Source: Lanius collurio
Taxonomy: Eukaryota > Chordata > Aves > Passeriformes > Laniidae
Assembly (NCBI GenBank): GCA_020086605.1
Contig: JACBWW010000004.1
Span: forward strand, 31,882,001 to 31,946,000
DNA length: 64,000 nucleotides
Reading direction: 5' to 3'
Shown: one piece after another, positions 32,742-45,300 of the stretch
Layout: each line of letters begins with the position of its first letter
How positions within the stretch are numbered: the stretch's first letter is position 1
Position numbers and translations under genes: made by a program
The notes under the pieces: generated by a model
The model's input: the letters and a program-made list of their open reading frames with translations, nothing else
The model's database searches: none
Told to the model about the DNA's origin: nothing

Positions 32742-33251
32742 GGAGTACATCCTGCAAACATGTCTTGGGAAGCGCTGCCAGTGGAGGTACCAGGAGCAGA
32801 TACTGAAAATGTTTCTCTAGAACCGCTGCCCACAGAGGTGCAAGGAGTAGATCCTGAAAATATATCTCTTGAATTGCTGCCTGTGGAGATGCTAGGAGTA
32901 GATCCTGAAAGCATGTCTAAAGGATTCCTGCCTGTGGAGGTGCCAGGAGTAGATCCTGAAAGCATGTCTAAAGGATTCCTGCCTGTGGAGGTGCCAGGAG
33001 TAGATCCTGAAAGCATGTCTAAAGGATTCCTACCCGTGGAGGTACCAGGAGTAGATCCTGAATGCATGTCTAAAGGATTTCCGCCTGCAGAGGAGCCAGG
33101 AATATATGCTGAAAATATGTCTGAAGGATTCCTGCCCATGGAAGTGCCAGGAGTATATCCTGAAAACATGTCTAAAGGATTCCTGCCCATGGAGGAGCCA
33201 GGAGTGTATCCTGAAAATATGTCTCAAGAATTGCTGCCCATGGAGGTGCCA
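32742..33251 (+). repeat. Coding minisatellite, 10 x 51 bp
   Basis: Ten contiguous 51-bp units start at 32742, 32793, 32844, 32895, 32946, 32997, 33048, 33099, 33150 and 33201. Units 4 and 5 are identical and unit 6 differs at three bases; units 1-3 and 7-10 are more diverged. Homogenised centre and worn edges are typical of a tandem array still changing copy number. Confidence 0.95.
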
Positions 33252-33308
33252 GAAACACTCTATTACATGAAATCAGGGAAGACTATGATGCCATCAGATG
33301 CACTAGAG
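32743..33308 (+). CDS. Gene 2 exon A: 17-residue repeat exon (putative N-terminal extension)
   Basis: Open from 32718 to the donor GAG|GTAAGA at 33308. It encodes ten tandem 17-residue units with consensus [17 protein letters not shown], then E-T-L-Y-Y-M-K-S and S-D-A-L-E, ending in phase 0. Start options: an acceptor CTCCCACAG ending at 32742, placing the exon start two bases before a complete codon, or a first exon with ATG at 32760 (M-S-W-E-A-L-P) driven by the TATA-like box at 32711. The repeat is acidic and proline-bearing, has no domain I recognise, and shows no signal peptide or membrane segment. The three differences between units 4/5 and unit 6 are all third-position changes in this frame, which favours real coding on this strand. 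Confidence 0.65.
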
Positions 33309-36300
33309 GTAAGAAAACAGCTTTAGAGTTTTGCTTAAGGTCCTCTGCATTTGACAGAAAACAAAGTCCTGCTTTGTAGGTGTGTTTGTATTCAAGCTAG
33401 TGTACAAATTTGTTGTCTGATGGGACTATACAGCAGTTCCTCTGCTTGAAGGGGTTTAAGAGGAAATTTTCACTACAAGGCTGTCAGTGGCAAAAGTCCT
33501 CCCAAATCCACTGGAGCCGAAGATCTCATCTTCACAGACAAAATGAGAGAAGTCAGAGTATTATGGAGACAGCAAAAGATAAGAAAGGGGAGAAAAATTA
33601 AGAGGGAGGGAAAGTTTCTCTAGAGGACTGAATTTTTCTTTTTTCTTCTGCAATTAAATACTACTTTTATTAAAAACTTCATATTTCTTTATAAATAGCA
33701 AGATTTTAACTTGTATAATACTGTGTCAAACCCATTTCTTTTGTTATTGAAAATGGGATAAGGACTGGAGAGAGACCAGGAATAGAGAATTGAATTTCAC
33801 CTACACATTCCATTTTTGGTTCTGAATTTTTTCATTTTGCTTTGCATTCTCTGTATTGTTTCAAGATTTGCATCTAGTTTTAACTGTAGTACATTATGCA
33901 TTGTTCTGTGTGCTCCCTGACTGGATGAAGGTGCACCACTTCAGGAAATGCTTTGGAAACATTTTTCAACATTTTTTTGTAGAAACTGTTCTTTAATGGT
34001 GCTCTACAAAGCGCTTCAAAAGGGGGCACCTTATATTGTAGAAGTTCTTCGTAACTTCTCCTTCCTGAAAAAGATTGAAACATTTGATCTAAATTTTGCC
34101 ACTGCAATGTTTCACATTCTACGTTCAAACTCACAGAAGATTCTCTAGAGTATTTTAAACTGAGGTTTAATATTGCTAAGAGCAGGAGTAGATTGCCAAA
34201 AGAATACATTCAAAACAAAAAGCAAACCTTTTTCACAGAATAAATGTAGAGACACCTTCTGGGTATTTTACAGCTGTGATGGTCTTCCTTCACTGATTTA
34301 CCCTTGGGTACACATGGGTTTTGTGCCAGTGTGCACCAAAACATGTGGTGGTTTGTTGATTAATCTGAGTGTGATAATGCAGCTGGGTGTAACCAACAGC
34401 CCTTCTAATCGAGGTTTCATCATAAATTGTTGCGAGTAGAAATAAATTATCTATCCTGATAATGCTGCTGCCCTTGTTTTAATGTTACCAATTATTGTTT
34501 CTTTCTTTCTTCAGGGTGAAAACTCAGGCCTCGATCCCTTGGGAGATGGTGGACTGCAAAAAAGGAGAGATGACAGTACTGTGCCAGATCAAGGTGATTT
34601 CAAGGTATTAAGAACAAGAGAATTTAGAGCGAAAGAGTGCTAAGGGCTTGATTTTTCTCAAAAGGGGAGAAGGTTCAGGTAGACAAAGAATGATGGCAGC
34701 AGCTTGAGTGTTGCAAGGGAAATGCCTCTAAGTCTATTGTTTGAATCATTTTATTCCTCTTATGTTTATGTTTTCATAGAATCATAGAGTGATTTGGGTT
34801 GGAAAGCACCTTTAAAGAGGTTCCAAATTCCTGCAATGAGCAGGGACACCTTCAAGTCGACCAGGTGGCTCAGTTTCCCTAATTGCTTGTTTTATTTCTC
34901 TGTTCCATTTTATTTGGAGCAGGCTGATCTAGTATTTTAATCTCTCACTTACTTGTAAAAGAGATCCACTGGTGAACTTTCTGTTCCACAATACTTTTTG
35001 TAACTGAAATGACCAAAATTGACACTGAGGCCTGCCCAGCTGCAATGGCTTTGGTAGCATGATCTCCATCCTTGCAATTTATGAGGGAGTCCTGCATTAT
35101 TGAACCCTGATCCTTCACCAATTCTGTGCTCCATCAGGAAAGAAACTGTAGTGGCATTCTGTAAAAGGAGTGATGCTTGTGATGCCATGATGATTTTTTG
35201 CCTTTTCTTTTATATCTCTTTTATACCTTTTTATAACTTCTATATTCTTAGTGGGTTTTTGTGCCTACATTCTTGGTCTTGTTTGTCAAGCTAGGAGACT
35301 AAACATTTTAGAAGCTTCATAGTTAGGGATCAGAAAGCTCGAGACCCCAAGGTCCTCTCCGGAACACATTTCGTAACCTAAGATAGAACCATGCAGGGGA
35401 AGGTTCCTTGGGGAGAGGGGCTCACTTGAGCCCCTTATTGGGGAATCTTTGATAGATATGCTGATTAGTAGGACCTATAATGTTATACCCAGTCTATTGT
35501 GGGGGCATTGCAGTGTGCATTTTGGTGCATTCGACCTGGACGTGGTGCACCTAAGGATCCTTAAAATAAATACTGAGGTAAAACCCCTTTTTCCCTTCTA
35601 ACCATGTTTGAGTCTTGATTTTAACACCAGGAAAAGGCATCACTTGAATGTGCTAGGGCTATTTCTTGTGCATGAGTGTCAGTCAAAGATTTTTTTTTTT
35701 TTTTTGTTAGAAATTACTGGTTTGGGTGGGAGTTCTCATTCTGCTACTGTGTGGTGAGTCTGGGCATTTTTTCCTATCTGTTAAAAAAAAGTTTAAGAGT
35801 GATTAATGTAAAAATTTTTTCCCATGAAGTACCTGCTTCTGAGGCAGAGAGTTCTGTGAAAATTCATGCTATAATCCATGCAGACAAGTTCTACTGAGGC
35901 AAAATGAAGGTGAAAAGGAGCTTTATCTGAAAGTTGAAGTCATATTGTGAACAGGCAGACAGGTGACCTTTGTGGTAAGCTGCTTTCCAGGTAGTTCTGC
36001 TGCAATTTGGGTGCTCACAAATTTAAACAAATTTTTATTAATATTCACAGTATTTTTTTTTCACATGCACTCTTCAAAGTTTAGCTATTGTGTTTTCCCA
36101 GCATTAGGATAATTTTTATTTAAAATAAAAATTAGTGGTTTTAAAAGATTATACTGTTTTTTTCACAGGCTATATCCTATAATAAGTCCAGGGTCTTTGT
36201 GACATTTGATCTTGCAAATATTTAGGTTACAATGTCTAGTATCTACAGCCTGGGGAGATACTAAAATTCTGGACCATGTCTAGGATGAAGAGTTCTGTAG

Positions 36301-39300
36301 GTTGTAAAAGCAGTCTGAAAAAAATTATTGATCCATTTTTGGTATAATATCTGTTCCTTATAAGGAGTCAGGAACTTAAAAACATGATGAGAGAAATCAA
36401 AAAAGATTTAAGATCCTGGGCTGTAATTACTTATGATAATTATACATATGAGAAGTAATTTCTTGTCTCCATTTCTTAATCCCACACAGTGATGTGTTTG
36501 TTTTTTCTTTGTGTGCTCAGGATATAGACTTAGATCAAAGATATGTAAGGGTCATGAAGTTTCAAGTGGATAGGCATGACAGTAATGGACCAAAAGAATC
36601 ATCTGATATATTCACACCTTTCCTCCAGACCATTGTATTGCCTGTCTCACACTGAAGGATTATTTTTTACATTTTAAAATTCCAAAATTCATGACAATGC
36701 ATTGGTGATGGACTGAATTATTCTTGTGTGTGGTTACAGAGACACTGTTTTTGTCTGTGTTTAGAATACCACACTCTGTCCAAGGCACTTGCATGACCAT
36801 TACTTGACTATATCAACAATCATGTGTTCATGTGAAGGATGCAGATACATTTTTCTCTCCTCCTAAATGTTTCTCAAATATTAATTTTTCATCACCGAAA
36901 CTACCAGAAGACTTAAATATGGGGATCTCTTTCTGCTCACAGGGATTGTCTGTGAGAAAACTATGACAGCATTTGCCAGCAACTGCGTGTGTCTTTACAC
37001 CAACATGCTGGTTTTTATCTGCATTAAGAAATTCATGTTATTTGGGCCTTGGCTGGTGCTTAGCCCCATGCTAAAGCAGCAGGCAGAGCCAGCTCTGGTG
37101 TTTCAAACATCAGTGTTTATACCAAAATATTTGAGGATTGCAGCAGATCTCATATAATAATGCACGTGAGGGAAGGGGAGGGGAACAATTAGATGCATAG
37201 TTCTAAATTCATCATGACCCATGTTTTAATAAGGCTAAGATGCATCACATATCAGATCAAGTCATACCTCATTTCCCTGCCAGACATGGCCTCCTTGTTC
37301 TTTCAGGGTTTGTGCAGGTGGGAGAGCTGCAGACCTTTAGCAGAAGAGGTGCAGGCTAAGCTGTCACTCTTGTGCAAAGTGGGAGCTCTGGCTTCTGCTG
37401 GGTTTTGGAAGTTGGGAGCAGCTCTCAAGATATGGAAAGTGTGAGGAGCTGCCACACTGTAGAGCAAGATTAGGAGCAAATTGTGACATCTGCTTCTGGT
37501 GCAGGTTGTGCTCATTAATGTGAACAGGAGCTGAGGCAGGCAAGAGGGCTGGGTCCCCGCTGGCACCGGGCTCCTTGACTCCCACAAGGACCAGAGCCTG
37601 CTGTCAGGAACAGCTCCAGCCCTAGGCTCAGCAGCAACTGGAAAGGCAGGAGTCAACAGTTCCTGAGCCACCCCCAGCCCCACAGTGCTTGCAGCAGCAT
37701 GGCTCCAGCAGCAGCTCTGCTCACCTGCAGAAGCCTGAGCCCAGGCGCCTCCTCTGCCACCCCAAGTGGTGGTATGGAGATGTCTAAAATACAGACTGCT
37801 GAAATTACATGTTCCAGCACACCTCCCACTTGAAAAATGAACCTCATAAGATCAAATGAGGCCACTTCCCATCAGGTCAAAACTTTGAAATATGGTTTGT
37901 CTAATCCATCTTTTACATCAAAAATGCAAAACATCTGTACCTGAGATAGACCTATATACGCCCTTGAGAATTAGTAGTTAGAAATAGAGATTTTCAGAGT
38001 GTGATGCATGTCCTGTGGTAATGTCTACCTTAGGACGAGAATCCATAAATGTTCAACAGCTGTCAGATGTAAACACTAATTTTACCGCTATCTGGAATTA
38101 GATGTAAAGAGTCTCAGCCCTCAGATGCTTCATGTCTAGTTTCTTTCTGTCATATTTGTTCTGCTTGGAGAGGGGAAATCACTACAAAAGGGCCTGGTTT
38201 TTTTTTACAGATGGACTATCCTATTGCTCTGGATATAATTTTGCATATGGAAATAATTTTGAACATGTAATTGAACAGTTTAAGTTTTCAAATAGACCTA
38301 TTTTTCAAAATCTGAAGAAGTCTGGTTATTAAACATCTGCAAACACTAAAAGGTTAAGGTAATATAAACAGTACTGAAAGGGCTATGCACGTAGCCTGAG
38401 TTATAATTCAAATAAAACATCTCTGCAGATTTATATAATAAGTAATAGCAATGATAAATAATTCATGTATTTATTAAATATAATTATACATCTCTGCATT
38501 TTTGGGATAATTGTGCAGTGGGAGTATCCATGTTGCATTGATCATGATTTGAAGTTTTGCTTTTTGGAAATGTCTGTCAAGCAGAGTATGATGTGCATAG
38601 TTTCATTTCTCAAAAGTTTTCTGAGTGCCATGATGGATATATGTATAAGGAAGCAATTACCTGAAGGATACAATTCTTGTGACCTTGCACATACCTGTCA
38701 CGCTCCTGTGGACATGGAAAAATTTCCCCTGCTGGAACCAGGGTTACTGTGGCTGTATGCCTGAAAGGGGCTTTTCCATCTGGATGTGGGCATTTTTAAT
38801 TCATCAATATCCAACCAAAAATTCTGCTAATCCTGGTGAAAAGGTGGTTGGATTAGAAGAAGAAGACATGCTACTAATAAAACCCACGAAACACACAGCC
38901 TGTGAAAAGCACCACTGTGGCAGCAGAGCTCACCAGCATCCCCAGCCCACACACAGCCTCACAGCCCTTGGTTGATGTCCTCAGCCCCAATGCCTGGAGG
39001 AGGTGAAGGAAGGAAGCAATTAGAGCATCTTTTCCATCGTGGAGCCTGATTTTGTCAAGAATGAGGAAGCTTCAGAGAGGTGGCCAGGGGCAGCAGGTCT
39101 GGGCAGCCTGCGATGGGGGATCCCGGCACATCCGCCAACATCCCATGGCTGTAGCAGGCTGGGGCAGGGATTGGTGAGTGATGTTCACAGCCTGAAGCAT
39201 CCTGAATGCAACTGTAAAAAACTCACATGCAGTCTTCAAGGAGACCTGACTCTCAGGCAGCTCAAGGTAGACTTTCACACACACCAGCTCTAGATGCACC

Positions 39301-42300
39301 ATCAGCAGGGAATGATTTGGACCCTAGCTACAATTTAGTTAAATTAGCACCCGGAGATGAAGAAAGGAGTGCCCTGCAACATCCTGGGAGTGATTTCATC
39401 TCAGCAGAATGCTTCTCCAGGCCAGGAATGCAGGGGTACCTTAGACAAGGCAAGGAAGCCATCCTTGCCAGGAAAGGCTGCTGAGTAGTAGATGACAGAG
39501 AAACACAGAGGAATTATTGCATGATTGCAGGAAAAATGTGTGGATAGAGAGGAAGTTTTTCATCCAAAAAGAGCAACAATCTAGTCTGAGAATGTGATGA
39601 CTGCTCCTGAAGGTTCAAGAGTAAATTCTCCTCTCTCAATAAGTGTTGTTGGATGACTGGTCTCTGTTTTGGGAAGGAAGCTACAATATTCTGCTATCTG
39701 ATAGAGCATCTATGCTTAACCAAGCGCCTAATCCTAAAAAAAAAAAAAAAAAAAAGGAAAGAAAAAAAGAAAAGCATTCATCCAGCACACATTTGACTAC
39801 TGTTGTGGAATTGTGTGACTGGAGTAGTCTGAAGTAAGTGAAGGGGTGAATGTCCATACTGTTAATATCACAAGCTGGAAAGATGTAGCTGGCAATTGTC
39901 CATGCTGGAAGAGTCTGTTAGCTGAAGAAGCCTGAAGGCTGAAGAAAGCTATTGAGAAAAAAGCAAGTAAAAAAAAAAAGGTAAAGATGTAGAGTCACCC
40001 TCTGGTTTCATGGGCTCCTGCCTCACTAAGGAGTTCTGCCATTTTAGAGCCACTTGTGATGCAACAGGATGTATTATACAGCTAAACTAGTGGAGTAATT
40101 TACAGCAGTGCTTCTCGAGGATGCATGCCACACATACCTACATCTGAATATGAGCATGACTTTAAAGAGGGCTGGGATAGACCTGCAGAGGCACAAATGT
40201 TCCAAGAATGCAGACATCCTGCATCACCAGAGTACTCATGACAGAGAAATTTCTGTTTCCCAATTCTTACTCCTCAGCTAGGAGAAAGTGGGGATCATTC
40301 AGATGACAGAGGAATCCTTCACTTACACCAACATAGTAACTTGCTGCCAAGTATCATATCATATTGTTCTTTTTTATGGGAAGCACAATAAAATCAGAAG
40401 AAGAGCCTGAGATCTGTTCTACATTAGATGGAGCTGCTGTTTGGAAAATCACAGGAAAACTTCATTTCCCTGGGTCTTCAGAGAAACTAGCACTGTACAC
40501 CCTGCTCATGCACTGGCATCTCAGAGTGCTGTGCCACATGCAGCTGTGTTACACACACAGGAGTACTGGTCAGGAAGAACCAAATTGAAGATAAGCTGAC
40601 AAATTGACAATTTGTTGTGCTGGAAACCTCTCCATATATGGAACATCATTACATATCAGCAGCCTTTTTTTTTTGTTAAAGATGTCAAAATAGGTGTTAA
40701 GTAAACAATAACAGAACCTCTGTCTTTTGTTATATACATGCATGACTGCTATTTTCTTTGTCTCTATAACTAGACCCTAAAACATAATGTTATAGTTGTC
40801 CCAGTTGCCATTTAAATACATTTCTTTTGTTTGAGATGTTGCTGGAATTAATTAAAATAGCAAATCCTCCTGGGAGCAGAAGAGCTAGCAAGGCCTGATC
40901 ACCAGGTGAATTCTACTCTCCCCATTGTCTTTACTACTGCCACCAGCAGGTGCCAGGGCTGCCAGGACAACTGATGCCTGGCTCCTGCCTTTTCCTCGGG
41001 TAACTGTCTGGTGGCATTTGCATCCCTAGTGCAAGCACAGGCCTCGATTTTGGTAGCTTCTGTTAAGCTACGGATTTTTTGGGGTATTTTTGGGGGGTTC
41101 TGTTTTTTTGGGTTTTTTTTTCTTTTTGGTGAAATTTCAGTAAATCCTTTTGTGAATGCTGCATCTCTGAGAATTGATTTCCCCATCCAGATAGGGAAAA
41201 TCTGACTAACATGTTCCAAAGTCATTGCATGGGAACCAGGAAGAAGGTGATCAGATGGCAGAAACCATCTAATACTCATTAAAAAATCCCAGCCCACCTT
41301 TTCTCCTATCTAAGAATTTCAAATTGCTTCACAAATAATGAATTCATTGGTTCTCACTCAAGCAATGGCACTTTTCAGAGGAAGTGTTGCTGGAGATGAT
41401 CCAGGAGCTGGCAGCACCTTGTGCAATCTCTGGAGACAAATGCCTGTGAGAATTTCCCCCATGTTTATGCAGATGCTAAAGAACAATGAGTTTCTGCCTT
41501 CTAGGGCATATGCTGAGGTGCCTAAGCTCATTCCTGACATGTGAATGTGGTGATCCACCTTTGCTAATTACCCAGCTGAGAAGAAGGGTAAATTAACAGG
41601 GTGTAGAACTGTATTAACATGGTTATACTGTTTCTAAAGGCTGAACCAGTGTCTTTGCACGGGGTAGCTCTGAGGACATATCCTTCTATTAGTTGTTTGC
41701 AATTTTTGCAGCTTCTGTAAGGTTTTTTCTATTTTGAGAAAATTGAAATAGAAGGTAAATAGGTTTCATAGATTGAATTTCATGAAGAAACACTAAAAAA
41801 AGGAAAAAGCCATAGAATTCTTGAGACACATATAAGAGGGGTGGAAACAGCAATGGCTTTTAAGAACTCTGCAAAAAGATTTTAACATAACATGATATGT
41901 TTGAGGAGACAATAGAGTATTCTAATCACATACTGGAAAAGTAATTTGCTGTGACGAAAGAGGCATAATTATCATTCCATCTGTAAATAAGGCCCTCTTG
42001 CTCTGTTCTCTTGAGAAAAAAAAATGGTTTAAGTGAGATTCTTCCAGCTTCTCTATCTGTCTTAACATCTGTTTTGTTTGCTTGTTTATAATTGTTATAA
42101 GGAAGTCTCTGAATGCTATAGAAATAGAAGGATGCTCCTAAATGAGAGGAAACCTGTTGATAAAAATAGTAGTTATCAAAAAGAATAATTTGTGGGGCTC
42201 TGCAGCAACCACTTATGCAAGTGGAAATGTTTCTAGGAGTCTGAGGAAATAACTATGTGTCACAGACACAGGAAATGCTGATTTATTTATTGGCTTGGTC

Positions 42301-45300
42301 AAAATAGCCTTTTGCAGATAGCTCTAAGCCAGAGACAGGTTTAAGGAATGAGCCGGCAGGAAATCGTCTTCCTTAGATGAAGAAATTCACATTTATCTTC
42401 TAATAATAAATAGGAAGAGGTTCCTGCAGCCACAAAACCTGGAGAGACTTGTTTTATGGAAGATTAAGGCTGAGATATTCAAAGGGAACAAAGGAAGTTA
42501 AGCACTTTCAATCTTCAGGGTTTTTTTGGACAAAGGCAGTATGCTTTATTTTTCTCTTAAGGCAACCCATACCTAACTCTTTAGATCCTAAATCCTCTGA
42601 AAACAATTTTCAGCTGTTGGCTTATCTCATAGTTGTAATTTACACAAGCTCACATTGCTGTCACTCTCTTCCCCGTACAGTTGTAAATTGCAGTAAATCT
42701 CTGTTTTTGAAGCAGAAGGCAAAAGAACCTCTTAAAGAGTGGTACTTCAGGTTTATCCCATGGGGGTCCACAACAACTGATATTCTCCACAGCACTTTTT
42801 TTGATGCTATGGGACTTTGTGGGTGGTTACTAAGGAGATTGACTGTAACTCTGACTAAGACTGATGGCATTTTGACAACTTCATCATGGTGCTCACCAGT
42901 GCATTTACTCTGTTCAAGAGACTTATTGTAGCTATGTTTTAGACTATACTCAGCATAGAGCAAGAGGTTTTGCAAGCATCTCACAGGCTATGTAACTTGT
43001 CAGGGATTTATCTCTGTCTTTTCTGCACTGATGAGCAATCTGGTGTCTCCGAGTAACAAAGTAAAAAGACAGTGAAATATATAAAATGTTAAGACATTCT
43101 TAACAGCAGAAGCTTCATCTGCAGAATAGTGAGATAACTGACCCAAATTTTACCAACTATATTTGTGTTTTGTGGCACCCAGTTAGTTTGCACATTTGAA
43201 TTTCTTTTTTCCACCAAGACTTATTCAGACCCCCTTCTTACTGTTCTTCTCCAGATAGAATCCTCTCCTTGCTACCTGCTGACCGTGAGGATCATCCGGA
43301 TGAGAAATCTCCAGCGAGTGGATGCCTGTAAGTATTGCCATTCTTAGTGGTAACTCAGAGAACAGGGAAATTATCTTTTATAATTTTATAACAACTTTTT
43401 TTTAGTGTTTCTGAAATAACCCAATGTTTATTTAAATTAATTGTTATAAACCAGGTCAGTCTTGCTGCTTGCTGCTGTTTCATAGCTCTCCCTGGGCTTT
43501 CTGACTGGTTTCTGAAGTACTTTCTCTCAAAAAAAGGAGAGTTTCTGACATAGGTAGATGAAGAAAGACTGCATTCTGTATTTTCAAAAACAAAGGGTAA
43601 TTCAGCTGATGGGTTGTAGCACCTTGGGAAATGTGGCTGGGAGAAGCAAGCCTTATCAACCTCCTTAATCTTTGTTCTGACAAAGATGAATTGAAAAGGA
43701 AAAAGCTTTTTACAGTAATTACCACCAGGCTAATGCCATCATTAATTACCCTGAAACAACAGTAAAAAAAAAACCATGATGAGGGCTGGATGCTTGGTCC
43801 TTTCTAATGCTCCTGCAGCAGACTTGCAGTTGTGCAAGTGTGAGTCACGTGGCAGGAAAGTGGTGGGAAGGGAATAAGCTGGAAAGGAAAACACCACTGT
43901 TTTGTAAAAGAACATGGACTATCCACATGTGCACTGAGGAAAGGTGTTTCACACAAAATAGACAAGTTAACAGCTTGTTTTGTTTGAGCAAATAGAGCTA
44001 CATGACTACCTGTGAAAGGACACTGAAAATAGTGTGGAAGGGAAACTATGGTATTCTTGAATCACGATACTCTTGATTCTTCTGTTTTTCTGTAAGCAGC
44101 AGTGATTGGCTCCATAATGTCTTGCGTAGGAAGAGTCAGGAAAGATTTTCTGAGAGACAAAGATCTGGATTTACCATGCAGTGCCATTCCCATCTTACGC
44201 TGTAGTTGTCACATGTTTTTCTGGAAGGTGTATCAGAGGACTTCCCCATGTCAAAGCTCTGAGTGAGGGACACAACAGCTGCATCCTGGGTCATATCACT
44301 GGGCTGCACGCTCTGCACCTCCCTTCTGATCCATGGCTGTGGCACATGTGTGATGATGCAAGAACACAGAAAGGTCTCATCAGGGACTCATCTCAGACCT
44401 TCTGTGTGTTCAGGCAACAAGGCAAATAACGAGGCTGTAGAAAGAGATTGTGCAAGCAGAACTGAGGCAATATTTTACATTAAATACACAGCTGACTAGT
44501 TTGGCTGCATCTATTCATATAATTAAGGATTGCTTGATATGCTTTGTATCTTAAAGTACAGTTAAGATACAAGAATGATGAATCACATCAATAGAATAAA
44601 GTACTTGCCAGCCAAATATACATCAGTCACTGATCTCCAATGATAAATACAAAGTCATATAGTAGTTAAACAAAATCACTTTTAATGCACTTTAAAATCA
44701 GTAGCATTACTTCTAGGTTCTCCAAATATATTCAAATACATATTTTTACAGTCTCAAAATTCTTCAAAGCATTATTGTCTGCTTGGAATTTCACAGATTG
44801 AAAAAATAAATAAAAACATTTAAGGAAACAGAATAATGATTGAAACAACTTTTACATCCAGAAGGACTGAATAGGCTGCAGCCCCAAGAGTGGAAGGGAA
44901 ATTATTTAGGAGGACATGGAAGCTCATGCTACAAAAAGGAAATGGTGAAGAAGGTGAATAAGGAGTCATTTTTCACTATTTTTCAGAAGGAGGCTAAGAG
45001 ACAAGAGTGGTGGGACAGTAGAATTAAAGTAGATTATATTATTCTATACAAGAACAGTGAAATTGCTGTCAGAACCTTATTTTAAAATCCAAACTAAGAT
45101 ATGAAATGTGAAATAAAGTAGGAAATGAAGAAGACTTGGGCCCACTGAATATTTTCCAAAAAAAACTTTTTCAACACAGGAATTATTTTTTAAATCAGTA
45201 GGAATATGATGATTTCTCCACAACTATTTTTAGAAAAAAAAATTTACAGAATTAAACTTTGTTGTTGTTGTTGTTTCCACACTATAATGTCAAAAAGTAG

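Noticed and set aside
32702..33190. Minus-strand 162-codon open frame across the minisatellite
   Set aside because: A 51-bp unit without stops in a frame stays open in every copy, so this is a by-product. The plus frame has splice or promoter context and synonymous unit differences.
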